Source: Myxococcales bacterium (GTDB lineage: Bacteria > Myxococcota_A > Polyangia > Polyangiales > Ga0077539). From it: a stretch of DNA of 64,000 nt. Positions 19,669 to 28,074 of this stretch are shown in pieces (the first letter of the stretch is position 1; each line of letters begins with the position of its first letter). The translations under genes and the position numbers were made by a program. The notes under the pieces are model-generated. The model was not told the DNA's origin, made no database searches, and saw nothing but the letters and a program-made list of their open reading frames with translations. The DNA lies in assembly GCA_016792845.1 (NCBI GenBank), contig JAEUKH010000016.1, positions 78,997 through 142,996 of the forward strand, written 5' to 3'.

Positions 19669-20903
19669 CGCGCGACGAGCTCCTCGAAGACGCGAAGGTA
19701 GCGCGCCGCGAGCGAGGCCCGGGTGGCGTGCTCGAGCACCCAGCGGCGCCCGTTCTCGCCGAGCGTCTGCCGGGCCTCGGGGTCGTCGGCGAGGGCGACG
19801 GCCTCGGCGGCGAAGGCGGCCCCGTTCTCGGGCTCGACGAAGCGCCCGGCCTGAGCTTGAGTGACCACGAGGTCGCGGGCGACCCCGTCGATGGCGAGGA
19901 GCGTCGGGCGCATGCAGGCCATGTAATCAAAGACCTTGTTGGGGTAGACCGTGCGAAAGGTGGGGTTGTTCTGGAGCACCGCCGCGCCGATGTCGCAGGC
20001 GTTGATGAAGTCTGCCACCCGGGCCTTCGGTTGGGCCCCGTAGAACTTCAGGTTGTCGAGGCCGCGCCGCGCCGTCTCGGCTTCGAGGGCGGCCCGCTCG
20101 GGGCCGTCGCCGATGGTGCAGAGGAGCAGGTCTGGCCGGTGCTTCAAGCGCTCGGCCGCGTCGATCATCTGGCCGAGTGCGTTGGCCCGGCCGTGGGCCC
20201 CGGCGTACATCACCACGGTCTTGTCGCCCCAGCCGAGCTCGCGCCGCACGGCGTTGTCGCGGGGCCCCGGCACGAACTGCTCGACGTCGGCGCCGTTGGG
20301 CACGAACACGACGTGGTCGTCGCCGCAGAGCCCGCGGCGCACGAGGTCTTCGCGAAAGGCGGGGGTGAGCACGTTGACCTTCGAGGCCCCGCGCACCGCC
20401 CACCGTTCGAGGCCGTAGAGCGCCCGGGTGAGGGGGCTCGTGGCCGAGAGCACCCCGGTGGTGACGGCGCTCTCAGGCCAGAGGTCGCGGATCTCAAAGA
20501 CCCACGGCACCCGGCGCCATCGGGCCCGCGCCGCCACGAAGCCGGGGATGGCCGCCACCAAGGGCGGCGAGGTGGCCACCACCACGTCGGGGCGGGCGAC
20601 CCTGAGGGCGGCGACCAGGGCCGAGAAGGTGAAGCCCGCGAAGGCCGCAGCCCGGCCCACGAAGCCCTTCGCGTACGACTGCGGCACGGCGCAGCGGTAC
20701 ACCGTGGTGCCCTGGTCGTCTTCGCGGGTGATGAAGCGGCCCTGGTAGCGCGCGGGCACCTGGCCCGTGGCGTAGTCGAGGTTGCCCGCGATCACCGTCA
20801 CCTCGTGACCGGCCTCGCGCCAGAGCCGCGCGAACTCGTTGAAGCGCGAGCCGCCGGGGCTGCCGGGCATGAGGTAATACTGATGAACCACGAGGATCTT
20901 CAT
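19665..20903 (-). CDS. Glycosyltransferase family 4 (WbuB-like)
   Basis: About 412 residues from ATG 20903, whose first base overlaps the stop of the heparinase-like gene; a GTG one codon earlier is also possible. It is a GT-B protein with an N-terminal acceptor domain (VVHQYYLMPGSPGGSRF), a Rossmann donor domain with VPNGADVEQF, TIGDGPER, and a C-terminal segment YPNKVFDYMA in place of the usual E-x7-E. The WbuB/WcaI-like subgroup is often encoded beside the initiating transferase and adds an early sugar, commonly fucosamine or a related sugar. It is cytoplasmic, at the inner face of the membrane. Confidence 0.9.
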   Translation of the reverse strand: MKILVVHQYYLMPGSPGGSRFNEFARLWREAGHEVTVIAGNLDYATGQVPARYQGRFITREDDQGTTVYRCAVPQSYAKGFVGRAAAFAGFTFSALVAALRVARPDVVVATSPPLVAAIPGFVAARARWRRVPWVFEIRDLWPESAVTTGVLSATSPLTRALYGLERWAVRGASKVNVLTPAFREDLVRRGLCGDDHVVFVPNGADVEQFVPGPRDNAVRRELGWGDKTVVMYAGAHGRANALGQMIDAAERLKHRPDLLLCTIGDGPERAALEAETARRGLDNLKFYGAQPKARVADFINACDIGAAVLQNNPTFRTVYPNKVFDYMACMRPTLLAIDGVARDLVVTQAQAGRFVEPENGAAFAAEAVALADDPEARQTLGENGRRWVLEHATRASLAARYLRVFEELVAR

Positions 20904-22975
20904 CACGGCGCCTCAAAGGTCACGGTGCGGGTGAAGCTATGTTGGCCGCGGCTGAATCGCCATTCAGAACCGTCGACGCTGACCGCGACCGGGGCCCCGC
21001 CCGAGAGCACCGTGAGCATCGCCAGCGCGGGCGCCTCGCCCGATCGTTCGCATACGAACGAAGGGGCCGGCGATTTGGCGTTGTAGGTGCGCGAGACCCA
21101 GCCCCGCGGCGGGTCGTTCGCCCCCCGAACGACCGTGGCGGCGAGGGGGCTGCCCGAGGGCGCGAAGGCGCGCACCGAGAAGGGCCCCTCGGGGGTGAGA
21201 AGCTGCATCGCGAAGCCGTCGTGGGTGTGGTCGAAGGGGCCGCCGAGCCAGTGAAGGCGCGCGGTGTGGGCGCCCGGGCCGCGGAAGGTGTCGATCACCA
21301 CCCAGAGGTCGTCGTCGAGGCGCTCGACGCTCCGGTGATGCTGCAATTGCTCGGGCTCGCGGGTGAAGCCGTCGTGGCTCCCGGAGACCCGGTCGGGGGC
21401 CCAGGCCGTGAGCCGCGCGGGGGTGGGGTAGAGGGTCTTGAAGCGCCGCGCGTGGAGCATCTGATCGAGGCCGTCGACGCCCACCGTGTTGTGGCTCTCG
21501 GTGCGCACGAAGTGATCGTGCCAACGGGCTTCGGCGTTGTAGAGGTAGCTCCCCGGGTCGGTGAGCACGTTGAGCCCGCGCCAGTGCAGGTCGACGCTCA
21601 GCATGTCGATCTGCGAGAAGCGGTCGAGCACCGTGCCGCAGCGAAAGAAGGCGAAGCTCGACGGGTCGGCGCCGCGCAAGACGTGATAGCCCGTGTGCGT
21701 GAACGACACCGAGCGTCGCGGGGGCGAGACCCGCGGCAGGTCGAGGGCGCCGGGCCCGAGCGTCCAGCAGAGCTCCTCGTCGTGGGGGCCGTCTTCGTAG
21801 AGCCGGACGCCGAGGTGCATCGCGCCGAGGAGCTGCAAGAGCGGCCGAAAGTCAGCGAAGTCGCAGGTCGTGAGCACCCGGGGCATCGAGCCGTCGTTCG
21901 AGCCGTAGTTCGGCAAGCGCCCGTCGACCGGGTTCTGCTGCGCGTAGAGGAAGCTCAGGCTGCGGCCGAGGGCGGCGGCTATGCGGGGCGAGACGGCCCC
22001 CCCGTCGGCCTCGGTGAAGCGGGCCGAGAGGGCCCAGTCTTGCAGCGCGGTGCGGGCGTAGTTGTGCGACTGGTTGATGTATCCGCCGTCGGGGTAGACT
22101 TGGCGCTCGGCCTCGGCCTCGACGATGGCCTGGCCGCGGGCGGCCCAGCGGCGGGTTGTGGGGTGCGCGGGCAGGAGCCGGGCGCAGAGCGTGAGCCCGA
22201 AGGCCTCGGCCACGAGGTGGTTGTTGTAGACGGCGCGCTGGGCGTACGCGAGCTCGGCTTCGAGCTGGTGGCCGACGACCCAGAGGTGCGCGGCGACGTC
22301 GAGGGCGAGGGCCGTCTGGTCGATGCCCAGGCGGTGAAAGACCGACATCGCGAAGAGCCAGGCCGTCGCCCGGATCACCATCTCTTGCGACGAGAACCAA
22401 TGGATCCCGAAGGGGTACGGGTTGCTCGCGAGGAAGCCCCGCACCTGGCGCGCGAAGGCGAGGGCCCAGCGCCGCCGTTGGGCGCCGTCTCCGGCCAGGG
22501 CGGCCGCGCGGGCGAGGTGGTAAGCCTGGGGGAAGCGGGCGGCCTCCCAGGTGAGCTTGACGTCGCCGACGGTGGGGGTCGGGGCGAGGGCGCGGGTCCA
22601 GTGGAGGGCGGCGTCCCAGCGGCGGCCGTTGAAGGGGTTGCGGTGCCAGTCGATGGGGTCGCCGCAGTCGACGGTCTCGGCGCCGAAGCATACGATCCGC
22701 CCTGCCGCGGCGTCGTCAGCTTGGGCCACGAGCTGGTCGAGGGCGCGGTCGTCGATGCGGCCCGCCATGGCCAGCGCGACGGCCTCGGGGTGCGCGAAGG
22801 GGAGCCGGTCGAGGGCCGCGAGGGCGTGGGCCTCAAAGCCTCGCGGCGGCGGCCCCGGTCGCGGCGTCTCGCGCGCCAAGAGCCCAGACCGCAGCGACAC
22901 CTCGCGCCCGAGGCGGTACGCCGTGCCCCCGAGCCCGAGCTCGCGCAGCTCTTGGACCTGGTCGCGCCACCTCAC
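20903..22975 (-). CDS. Heparinase II/III-family protein
   Basis: A 690-residue protein from GTG 22975, overlapping the asparagine-synthase stop by four bases. The N-terminal half is an alpha/alpha-toroid of the polysaccharide-lyase type (HWFSSQEMVIRATAW, NNHLVAEAFG, HNYARTALQDW). The C-terminal half is the Hepar_II_III beta domain (DPGSYLYNA, RTESHNTV, HHRSVERLDDDLWVVID). No signal peptide is obvious, so it may be cytoplasmic or exported another way. Such genes are frequent in exopolysaccharide loci beside asparagine synthases. It may trim or cleave uronic-acid-containing chains, though family members also act as epimerase-like enzymes. Confidence 0.88.
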   Translation of the reverse strand: MRWRDQVQELRELGLGGTAYRLGREVSLRSGLLARETPRPGPPPRGFEAHALAALDRLPFAHPEAVALAMAGRIDDRALDQLVAQADDAAAGRIVCFGAETVDCGDPIDWHRNPFNGRRWDAALHWTRALAPTPTVGDVKLTWEAARFPQAYHLARAAALAGDGAQRRRWALAFARQVRGFLASNPYPFGIHWFSSQEMVIRATAWLFAMSVFHRLGIDQTALALDVAAHLWVVGHQLEAELAYAQRAVYNNHLVAEAFGLTLCARLLPAHPTTRRWAARGQAIVEAEAERQVYPDGGYINQSHNYARTALQDWALSARFTEADGGAVSPRIAAALGRSLSFLYAQQNPVDGRLPNYGSNDGSMPRVLTTCDFADFRPLLQLLGAMHLGVRLYEDGPHDEELCWTLGPGALDLPRVSPPRRSVSFTHTGYHVLRGADPSSFAFFRCGTVLDRFSQIDMLSVDLHWRGLNVLTDPGSYLYNAEARWHDHFVRTESHNTVGVDGLDQMLHARRFKTLYPTPARLTAWAPDRVSGSHDGFTREPEQLQHHRSVERLDDDLWVVIDTFRGPGAHTARLHWLGGPFDHTHDGFAMQLLTPEGPFSVRAFAPSGSPLAATVVRGANDPPRGWVSRTYNAKSPAPSFVCERSGEAPALAMLTVLSGGAPVAVSVDGSEWRFSRGQHSFTRTVTFEAP

Positions 22976-24948
22976 GCCGACTCCGCCGCGGCGATGGGGT
23001 CTCGCAGGGTCTCGTAGGCCGGGCCGTCGCCGTCAAGCACCACCTGGGCCCAGGTCTCGATCGAGAGAAACTTCCACACGAGGTCGAACCAGTAGGGGTT
23101 CTGGGTGTCGGCGAGGGTCGCTTCGAGGCCGCGGTGATCCCAGAACCCGCGCTCGCGGGCGCGCCGACCGAGGAGCGTGTCGGCCACGAACCCGCGGTGG
23201 GTCTCGCGCATCCAGCGTTCGGCCGGGGTGTCGAAGCCGACCTTGCGCCGCGTGAGCACCTCGTGGGGGATCACGTCGCGCACCGCCTCGCGGAGGATCC
23301 ATTTGCTCGCGCCCGCCCGAAACTTCAATGAATACGGAGTCTTGAACGCGAAGCGCACGAGCCTCGGGTCGGCCATCGGCACCCGCGATTCGAGGCTGTG
23401 GGCCATGCTCATCCGGTCGTCTTGGGTGAACAATCCCGTGAGGTAGGTCTGAAGATCCCAGTGCATGACCTTGTCGGCGGGGTCGTGCGCGGGCGACGCG
23501 GCGAGGGCGTCGGTGAAGCGGGTGCGCGCGGCCCCGCGGTGGTAGAACCCGGGCGCCGCGAAGGCCGAGGCCCAGAGCGCGCCGGGCACCTTCGAGAAGT
23601 GATCGAAGTACCGGCTCTGGTAGTCGAAGCCTTCGGTGAGACCGCGCCGCGCGAGGCCCGAGATGCGCGCCAGGGTCTTGCGCTCGCTGAGCTGCTTGCC
23701 GAGGTTCGAGCCCGCGCCCGAGGCCGTGTCGCGGAGGGCCCCAGAGCGCCGCTGGAGCCGCGCTGAGAGCCGCGCCGAGAGCCAGTCGGCGGCCACCCGC
23801 TCGGGGTGGACGAGGGCGTACCGCGCGTACCCGCCGAAGATCTCGTCGGCGGCCTGACCGCCCACGCAGACCTTGACCCGCGAGGCCGCGAGCTCGGCCA
23901 CCGCGAACATCGGCAGCATCGCCGCGCCGATGAGGGGCTGGTCTTGGTAATAGAGCAGCGTACGGAGGTCTTCGGCGAAGCGCGACCCGTCGAGGGTGAT
24001 GAGCTCGAGGTCGAGCCCCAGGCGCCTGGCCGCGGCCTCTTGGAAGGGCCGCTCGTCGATCACGCCCTGCCCCGTGAAGTGGACGCCGAAGCACCGCGGC
24101 GGCATCGATGCGCGGGTCGCGAAGGCCGCCACGGCGGTCGAATCGATGCCGCCTGAGAAGAAGCTCCCCACGGCGACGTCGGCCATGAGCTGGTCGCGCA
24201 CGACGGCGCTCAGCTCAGCCTTGAGGGCCTCGACCTGCGCCTCGGGGCGCTCGGTGCGCCAGCGAAAATCGCTGAGCTGCCAGTACCGCCGGTGTCGACG
24301 CGCGGCCCCGCGAAACTGCACATACTCGCCCGCGCGCAGCACCTTGATGTCGCGCAAGAAGGTGCGATCAAAGAGCGGGGTGTGAAAGTGCAGGTACTCA
24401 TTCACCGCGTCGGGGTCGATGCGGCGGGGCACGTCGCGGCAGACCGTGAGGGCCTTGAGCTCGCTCGCGAAGCGCACGCTCTGACCGTCGTCGTAGAGGT
24501 AGAGCTGTTTGACCCCGAGGGGGTCGCGGGCGAGGGTGAGGGTCTTTCGGTCGCGCTCCCAGAGGGCGAAGCTGAAGATGCCTTGGGCCATCGCGAGGGC
24601 GTCGGGGCCGTCTTCGCGCATCCAGTGCAGGAGCGTCTCGGTGTCGCTCGAACCGCGAAACCGCACGCCGCGGGCTTCGAGCTGCGCGCGAAACACCCGG
24701 TGATTGTAGAGCTCGCCGTTGTACGCGATGACCGCGCCCCGGTCGGGGGTGAGCATGGGCTGCGCGCCGGTGGGCGAGAGGTCGACGATGGCGAGGCGCC
24801 GGTGCCCGAGCCCGAGGTTGCCGTCGATGTAGACGCCCTCGCCGTCGGGGCCGCGGTGCGCGAGGCGGCGGGTCATCGCCACGAGCGCTGCGCGATCGAC
24901 CGGGCGCTCGGGCTCAGCGTAGTGGAAGATGCCTGCGACGCCGCACAT
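22972..24948 (-). CDS. AsnB-type glutamine-dependent amidotransferase (first copy)
   Basis: A 658-residue protein with N-terminal nucleophile Cys2 (MCGVAGIF) and class II glutaminase motifs (HRGPDGEG, YNGELYNH, GSSDTE), then the ATP-pyrophosphatase synthetase domain with SGGIDSTA at about residue 261. It has normal AsnB length. The enzyme could make asparagine, but its place in a glycan operon, with a second copy 3 kb away, suggests amidation of a sugar carboxylate, as proposed for WbpS in Pseudomonas O-antigen. The substrate is inferred. It overlaps the methyltransferase stop by one base. Confidence 0.93.
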   Translation of the reverse strand: MCGVAGIFHYAEPERPVDRAALVAMTRRLAHRGPDGEGVYIDGNLGLGHRRLAIVDLSPTGAQPMLTPDRGAVIAYNGELYNHRVFRAQLEARGVRFRGSSDTETLLHWMREDGPDALAMAQGIFSFALWERDRKTLTLARDPLGVKQLYLYDDGQSVRFASELKALTVCRDVPRRIDPDAVNEYLHFHTPLFDRTFLRDIKVLRAGEYVQFRGAARRHRRYWQLSDFRWRTERPEAQVEALKAELSAVVRDQLMADVAVGSFFSGGIDSTAVAAFATRASMPPRCFGVHFTGQGVIDERPFQEAAARRLGLDLELITLDGSRFAEDLRTLLYYQDQPLIGAAMLPMFAVAELAASRVKVCVGGQAADEIFGGYARYALVHPERVAADWLSARLSARLQRRSGALRDTASGAGSNLGKQLSERKTLARISGLARRGLTEGFDYQSRYFDHFSKVPGALWASAFAAPGFYHRGAARTRFTDALAASPAHDPADKVMHWDLQTYLTGLFTQDDRMSMAHSLESRVPMADPRLVRFAFKTPYSLKFRAGASKWILREAVRDVIPHEVLTRRKVGFDTPAERWMRETHRGFVADTLLGRRARERGFWDHRGLEATLADTQNPYWFDLVWKFLSIETWAQVVLDGDGPAYETLRDPIAAAESA

Positions 24949-25757
24949 CAGCGCGTGGCCTCGATCATCATCGCGGTGCCGAAGCGGTTGCCGAGCAGCC
25001 GGATGAGCGGCCGCGGCCAGGCGCGCCAGAGGAGCTGGTGGGCCCGCCCCGGGTAACGCTCGCTCGGGCGCATCAAGAGCAGGTCGCCGTGACCGAGCTG
25101 GGTGCGCACGGCGACGTCGCGAAAGCGGCCGAAGAGGGCCCGCGCTTCGGGCACGGTGTAGGCCTTGGTGCCGGGGCTCTCAAGGTGGTCGTGCACGGCC
25201 TCGCGGAGGCTCATCTGGGGCCGACCCTTGGCCGCCCCGTGCATGGCCCATTTCATCACCGCGACCCATGAATACAAGTGATAGATCATCACCCGCGCGC
25301 GCCCGCCGGGCTTGAGCACCCGGTACACCTCGTCGATGGCCCGGGGCGTATTGGGCGAGTGGTGCAAGACCCCGTACGAGTAGACGATGTCGAAGCGGGC
25401 GTCGTCGAAGGGCAGCGCCTCGGCGTCGCCTTGGGTCACCGTCGCGCTGAGGCCTTCGAGGGCGAGCCGCTCTTGGGTGAGGGCGACCCCTTGGGCCGTG
25501 AGGTCGACGCCGGTGGCGCGGGCCCCGGCGCGCACCCACTGCATGAAGTCGGTGCCTGCGCCGACCCCGACCTCGAGCACGTCTTTGTCGCGGCCCTCCC
25601 AGAAGCGGGCGAAGGGCTTGATGTACGGTTCGAGGGCGTAGCGCTCGTCTTCGAGCTCGCGGAAGAAGGCCCGGCGGTCGTCGGGCGAGAGGTCGCGGGT
25701 GCCGCAGGGGGTCGCGTCCCAGTGGGCGCGGACTGCTTCTTTGGCGGCGTCGGTCAC
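24948..25757 (-). CDS. Class I SAM-dependent methyltransferase
   Basis: A 269-residue protein from GTG 25757, overlapping the oxidoreductase stop by four bases. It has the SAM-binding motif I VLEVGVGAGTDF, the acidic end of strand 2 (TGVDLT), motif II around FDIVYSYGVLHHSPN and the post-motif VLKPGGRARVM. The first residues (AVRAHWDATPCGTRD) are typical of a subgroup common in polysaccharide loci. The C-terminal region includes a hydrophobic patch that may bind membrane or a large acceptor. It probably O-methylates a sugar, but the acceptor cannot be read from sequence. Confidence 0.9.
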   Translation of the reverse strand: MTDAAKEAVRAHWDATPCGTRDLSPDDRRAFFRELEDERYALEPYIKPFARFWEGRDKDVLEVGVGAGTDFMQWVRAGARATGVDLTAQGVALTQERLALEGLSATVTQGDAEALPFDDARFDIVYSYGVLHHSPNTPRAIDEVYRVLKPGGRARVMIYHLYSWVAVMKWAMHGAAKGRPQMSLREAVHDHLESPGTKAYTVPEARALFGRFRDVAVRTQLGHGDLLLMRPSERYPGRAHQLLWRAWPRPLIRLLGNRFGTAMMIEATR

Positions 25758-27916
25758 GACATCACCTCGGGCGTGTCAGCGGTGGCCACATCGACCGGCA
25801 GGCCCGTGCGCAGCGACTGCAACGCCAGGATCGGGAGCCGCGCCGAGGCGTAGAGCTCCTCCCACGCGATGGGCCACGGGCCGCCGCGCTGCACGGCCTC
25901 GATGAAGCCCCTCAGCCCCGCGGCGTTGCCGCGCTCTTTGCCGCCGTCGACCTTGGTGACCTTCTCGCGCCGCCAGAGGCTCACCTCGGCCCAGTCTTCG
26001 ACGATCGCGGTGCGACCGCCGCCCATCACCTCGAAGCGCTCGACCGGCGCGCCGCGGTCGCCGCCGGCCTGGTAGCTCACCGACGAGAGGCTCCCGTCGG
26101 CGTGGCGCACGGTGATGAACACCTGATCGTCGGTGGTCTCAAGGCTCGGGGCGGCGCCCACCGACTCGGCGTACACCTTCACCGGCAGCGAGCCCGTGAG
26201 CGCGATGCACGCGTCGAGGGCGTGGCACGCCTCGCCGATGATGCGGCCGCCGCCGACGTTCTCGTCTTGCGGCCACACGTTGCCGGGGATGTACCCCGGG
26301 GCGAAGCGGTACGACACCGTGCGAGGGCTGACCCCGCGAAAGTGATCGCGGGCGGCGACGAGGCCCGGCGCGTAGCGGCGGTTGAAGCCCACGGTCAAGA
26401 TCGGGCATCGCTCGCCGAGCGAGAGCACCGTCTCGCGCACCCGGGCCAGCTCGTCGGCGGTGATGGCGAGGGGCTTCTCGACGAAGACGTGCTTGCCCGC
26501 CTTGAGGGCCTTGATGACCAGGTCGGCGTGCAGGTCGTGCCGCGTCGCGATGATCACCGCGTGGGTGTCGGGGTCGTTGAAGACCTCGTCGGCCTCGGTG
26601 GTCGCATACGCGAAACCTGCTTTGCGGCCCGAGTATTCTGCGTTGAGCCCGCGCGCGGTGCAGAGCCCCCGCCAGCGGATCGCGTCGACCTTCGAGAGCG
26701 CCGGCAGCATCACGAGGCGGGCGTAGTTGCCCGCGCCGAGGAGCGACACGCCGGGCTGCTCTTGCGAGGTCGCTTTGGGCTTGGCGAGGGCGATCTTGCG
26801 CTGCCTCGGCGCGTCGACGCCGGGGTACTCGATCACCGCCCCGAGCACCGGGGCGCCGGCCACGATGAGGTCGTAGGCCTCGGCCGCGCGCTCGATGGCG
26901 AAGCGGTGCGAGGTGAGCTTCTCGACCGGCAGCTTGCCCTGGCTCACGAGGTCAAGAATGGCCTCCATGTTGCGTTGCGCCGTCCACCGGACGTGGCCGA
27001 AGGGGTAGTCGTGACCCTGGTCTTCGTAGGTCGGGTCCATCCGGCCGGGGCCGAGGCTTGAGCTCACCGTAAACTCAAGCTCTTTCATGAAGAAGGGCGC
27101 CCGCGGGAGGTTGAGCCCCACGACCCCCACGAGCACGATGCGCCCCTTCGGGCGGGTCACATCGGCGGCGAACTCGATGGGCTCATTGCTCGGCGTCGCG
27201 GCGGTGATCACCACCGCGTCGACCCCCGCCGGGCCCGCGAAATCGCGGATGGCCTCGCGGGGCGACCCGGTGCCCACGGCGTCGGCCCCGAAGGCCCGCG
27301 CGAGCTCGAGCTTTCGCGGGTCGACGTCGGTGCCGAACACCCTGCACCCTTGGGCCTTCAAGAGCGCGACACAGATCTGCCCGATGAGCCCGAGGCCGAT
27401 CACCAGCACCCGCTCGCCGAGGGTGGCCTTGGCGAGGCGCACGCCCTCAAGGCCGATCGACGCGACCGCGGTGTAGGCCGCCTGCTCGAAGGTGACGTTC
27501 TCGGGGATCTTCGCGAGGAGGTTCTTCGGCACCGACACGACCCCGGCGTGGGGCCCGGTGGTGGCCACGCGGTCGCCGGGCTTGAAGCCCTGAACGCCCT
27601 TGCCGCACTCGAGCACGATGCCCGCCGACGAGTACCCGAGGGGCATCGGCTCGTCGAGCTTGGCCATCACCTGCTGCGCGGTCTGGACGAGGCCCTCGCT
27701 CTTGAGCTTTTGCAGCACCCGGCGCACATGGTCGGGCCGCTCGCGGGCCTTGCCGATGAGGCTCTTGCGCGCCAACTCGACGACGTATCGCTCGGTGCCC
27801 GCGCTCACCAGCGAGGCGACGCTGGCCACCACCACCTGCCCCGGTGCCGCCACCGGGTCGGGGATCTCTCGCACCGTCGTCACACCCGACCGAACCTCTT
27901 GAACGACCTGAAGCAC
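25754..27916 (-). CDS. Fused medium-chain dehydrogenase / Gfo-Idh-MocA oxidoreductase
   Basis: A 720-residue protein from GTG 27916, with GGAAGGAG eleven bases upstream. Residues 1 to about 370 form an alcohol-dehydrogenase-like MDR domain (GLGLIGQICVALLKAQGC, TDVDPRKLELA). Residues from about 387 form a Gfo/Idh/MocA domain (LLGAGNYARLVMLPAL, FVEKPLAIT). This bi-domain oxidoreductase is known mostly from polysaccharide clusters, where it accompanies AsnB and heparinase-like genes. It is likely to oxidise or epimerise a nucleotide sugar using NAD(P). The exact reaction is unknown. A gap of 158 bases separates it from the upstream gene. Confidence 0.92.
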   Translation of the reverse strand: MLQVVQEVRSGVTTVREIPDPVAAPGQVVVASVASLVSAGTERYVVELARKSLIGKARERPDHVRRVLQKLKSEGLVQTAQQVMAKLDEPMPLGYSSAGIVLECGKGVQGFKPGDRVATTGPHAGVVSVPKNLLAKIPENVTFEQAAYTAVASIGLEGVRLAKATLGERVLVIGLGLIGQICVALLKAQGCRVFGTDVDPRKLELARAFGADAVGTGSPREAIRDFAGPAGVDAVVITAATPSNEPIEFAADVTRPKGRIVLVGVVGLNLPRAPFFMKELEFTVSSSLGPGRMDPTYEDQGHDYPFGHVRWTAQRNMEAILDLVSQGKLPVEKLTSHRFAIERAAEAYDLIVAGAPVLGAVIEYPGVDAPRQRKIALAKPKATSQEQPGVSLLGAGNYARLVMLPALSKVDAIRWRGLCTARGLNAEYSGRKAGFAYATTEADEVFNDPDTHAVIIATRHDLHADLVIKALKAGKHVFVEKPLAITADELARVRETVLSLGERCPILTVGFNRRYAPGLVAARDHFRGVSPRTVSYRFAPGYIPGNVWPQDENVGGGRIIGEACHALDACIALTGSLPVKVYAESVGAAPSLETTDDQVFITVRHADGSLSSVSYQAGGDRGAPVERFEVMGGGRTAIVEDWAEVSLWRREKVTKVDGGKERGNAAGLRGFIEAVQRGGPWPIAWEELYASARLPILALQSLRTGLPVDVATADTPEVMS

Positions 27917-28074
27917 TCTCGGCAACGCTCCTTCCGACGTCGCGTGGGCGGCGCTGAGCCTCGGTGTCGCCCTCGGCCCTCGCACGCGCCAACGCGCTGC
28001 GCCGCGTTACTCCGAGAATCGAAGCCTCGCAAGCGACAGTTGCATGCCTACGGTGCGCCGCACCTCGCCCGCGT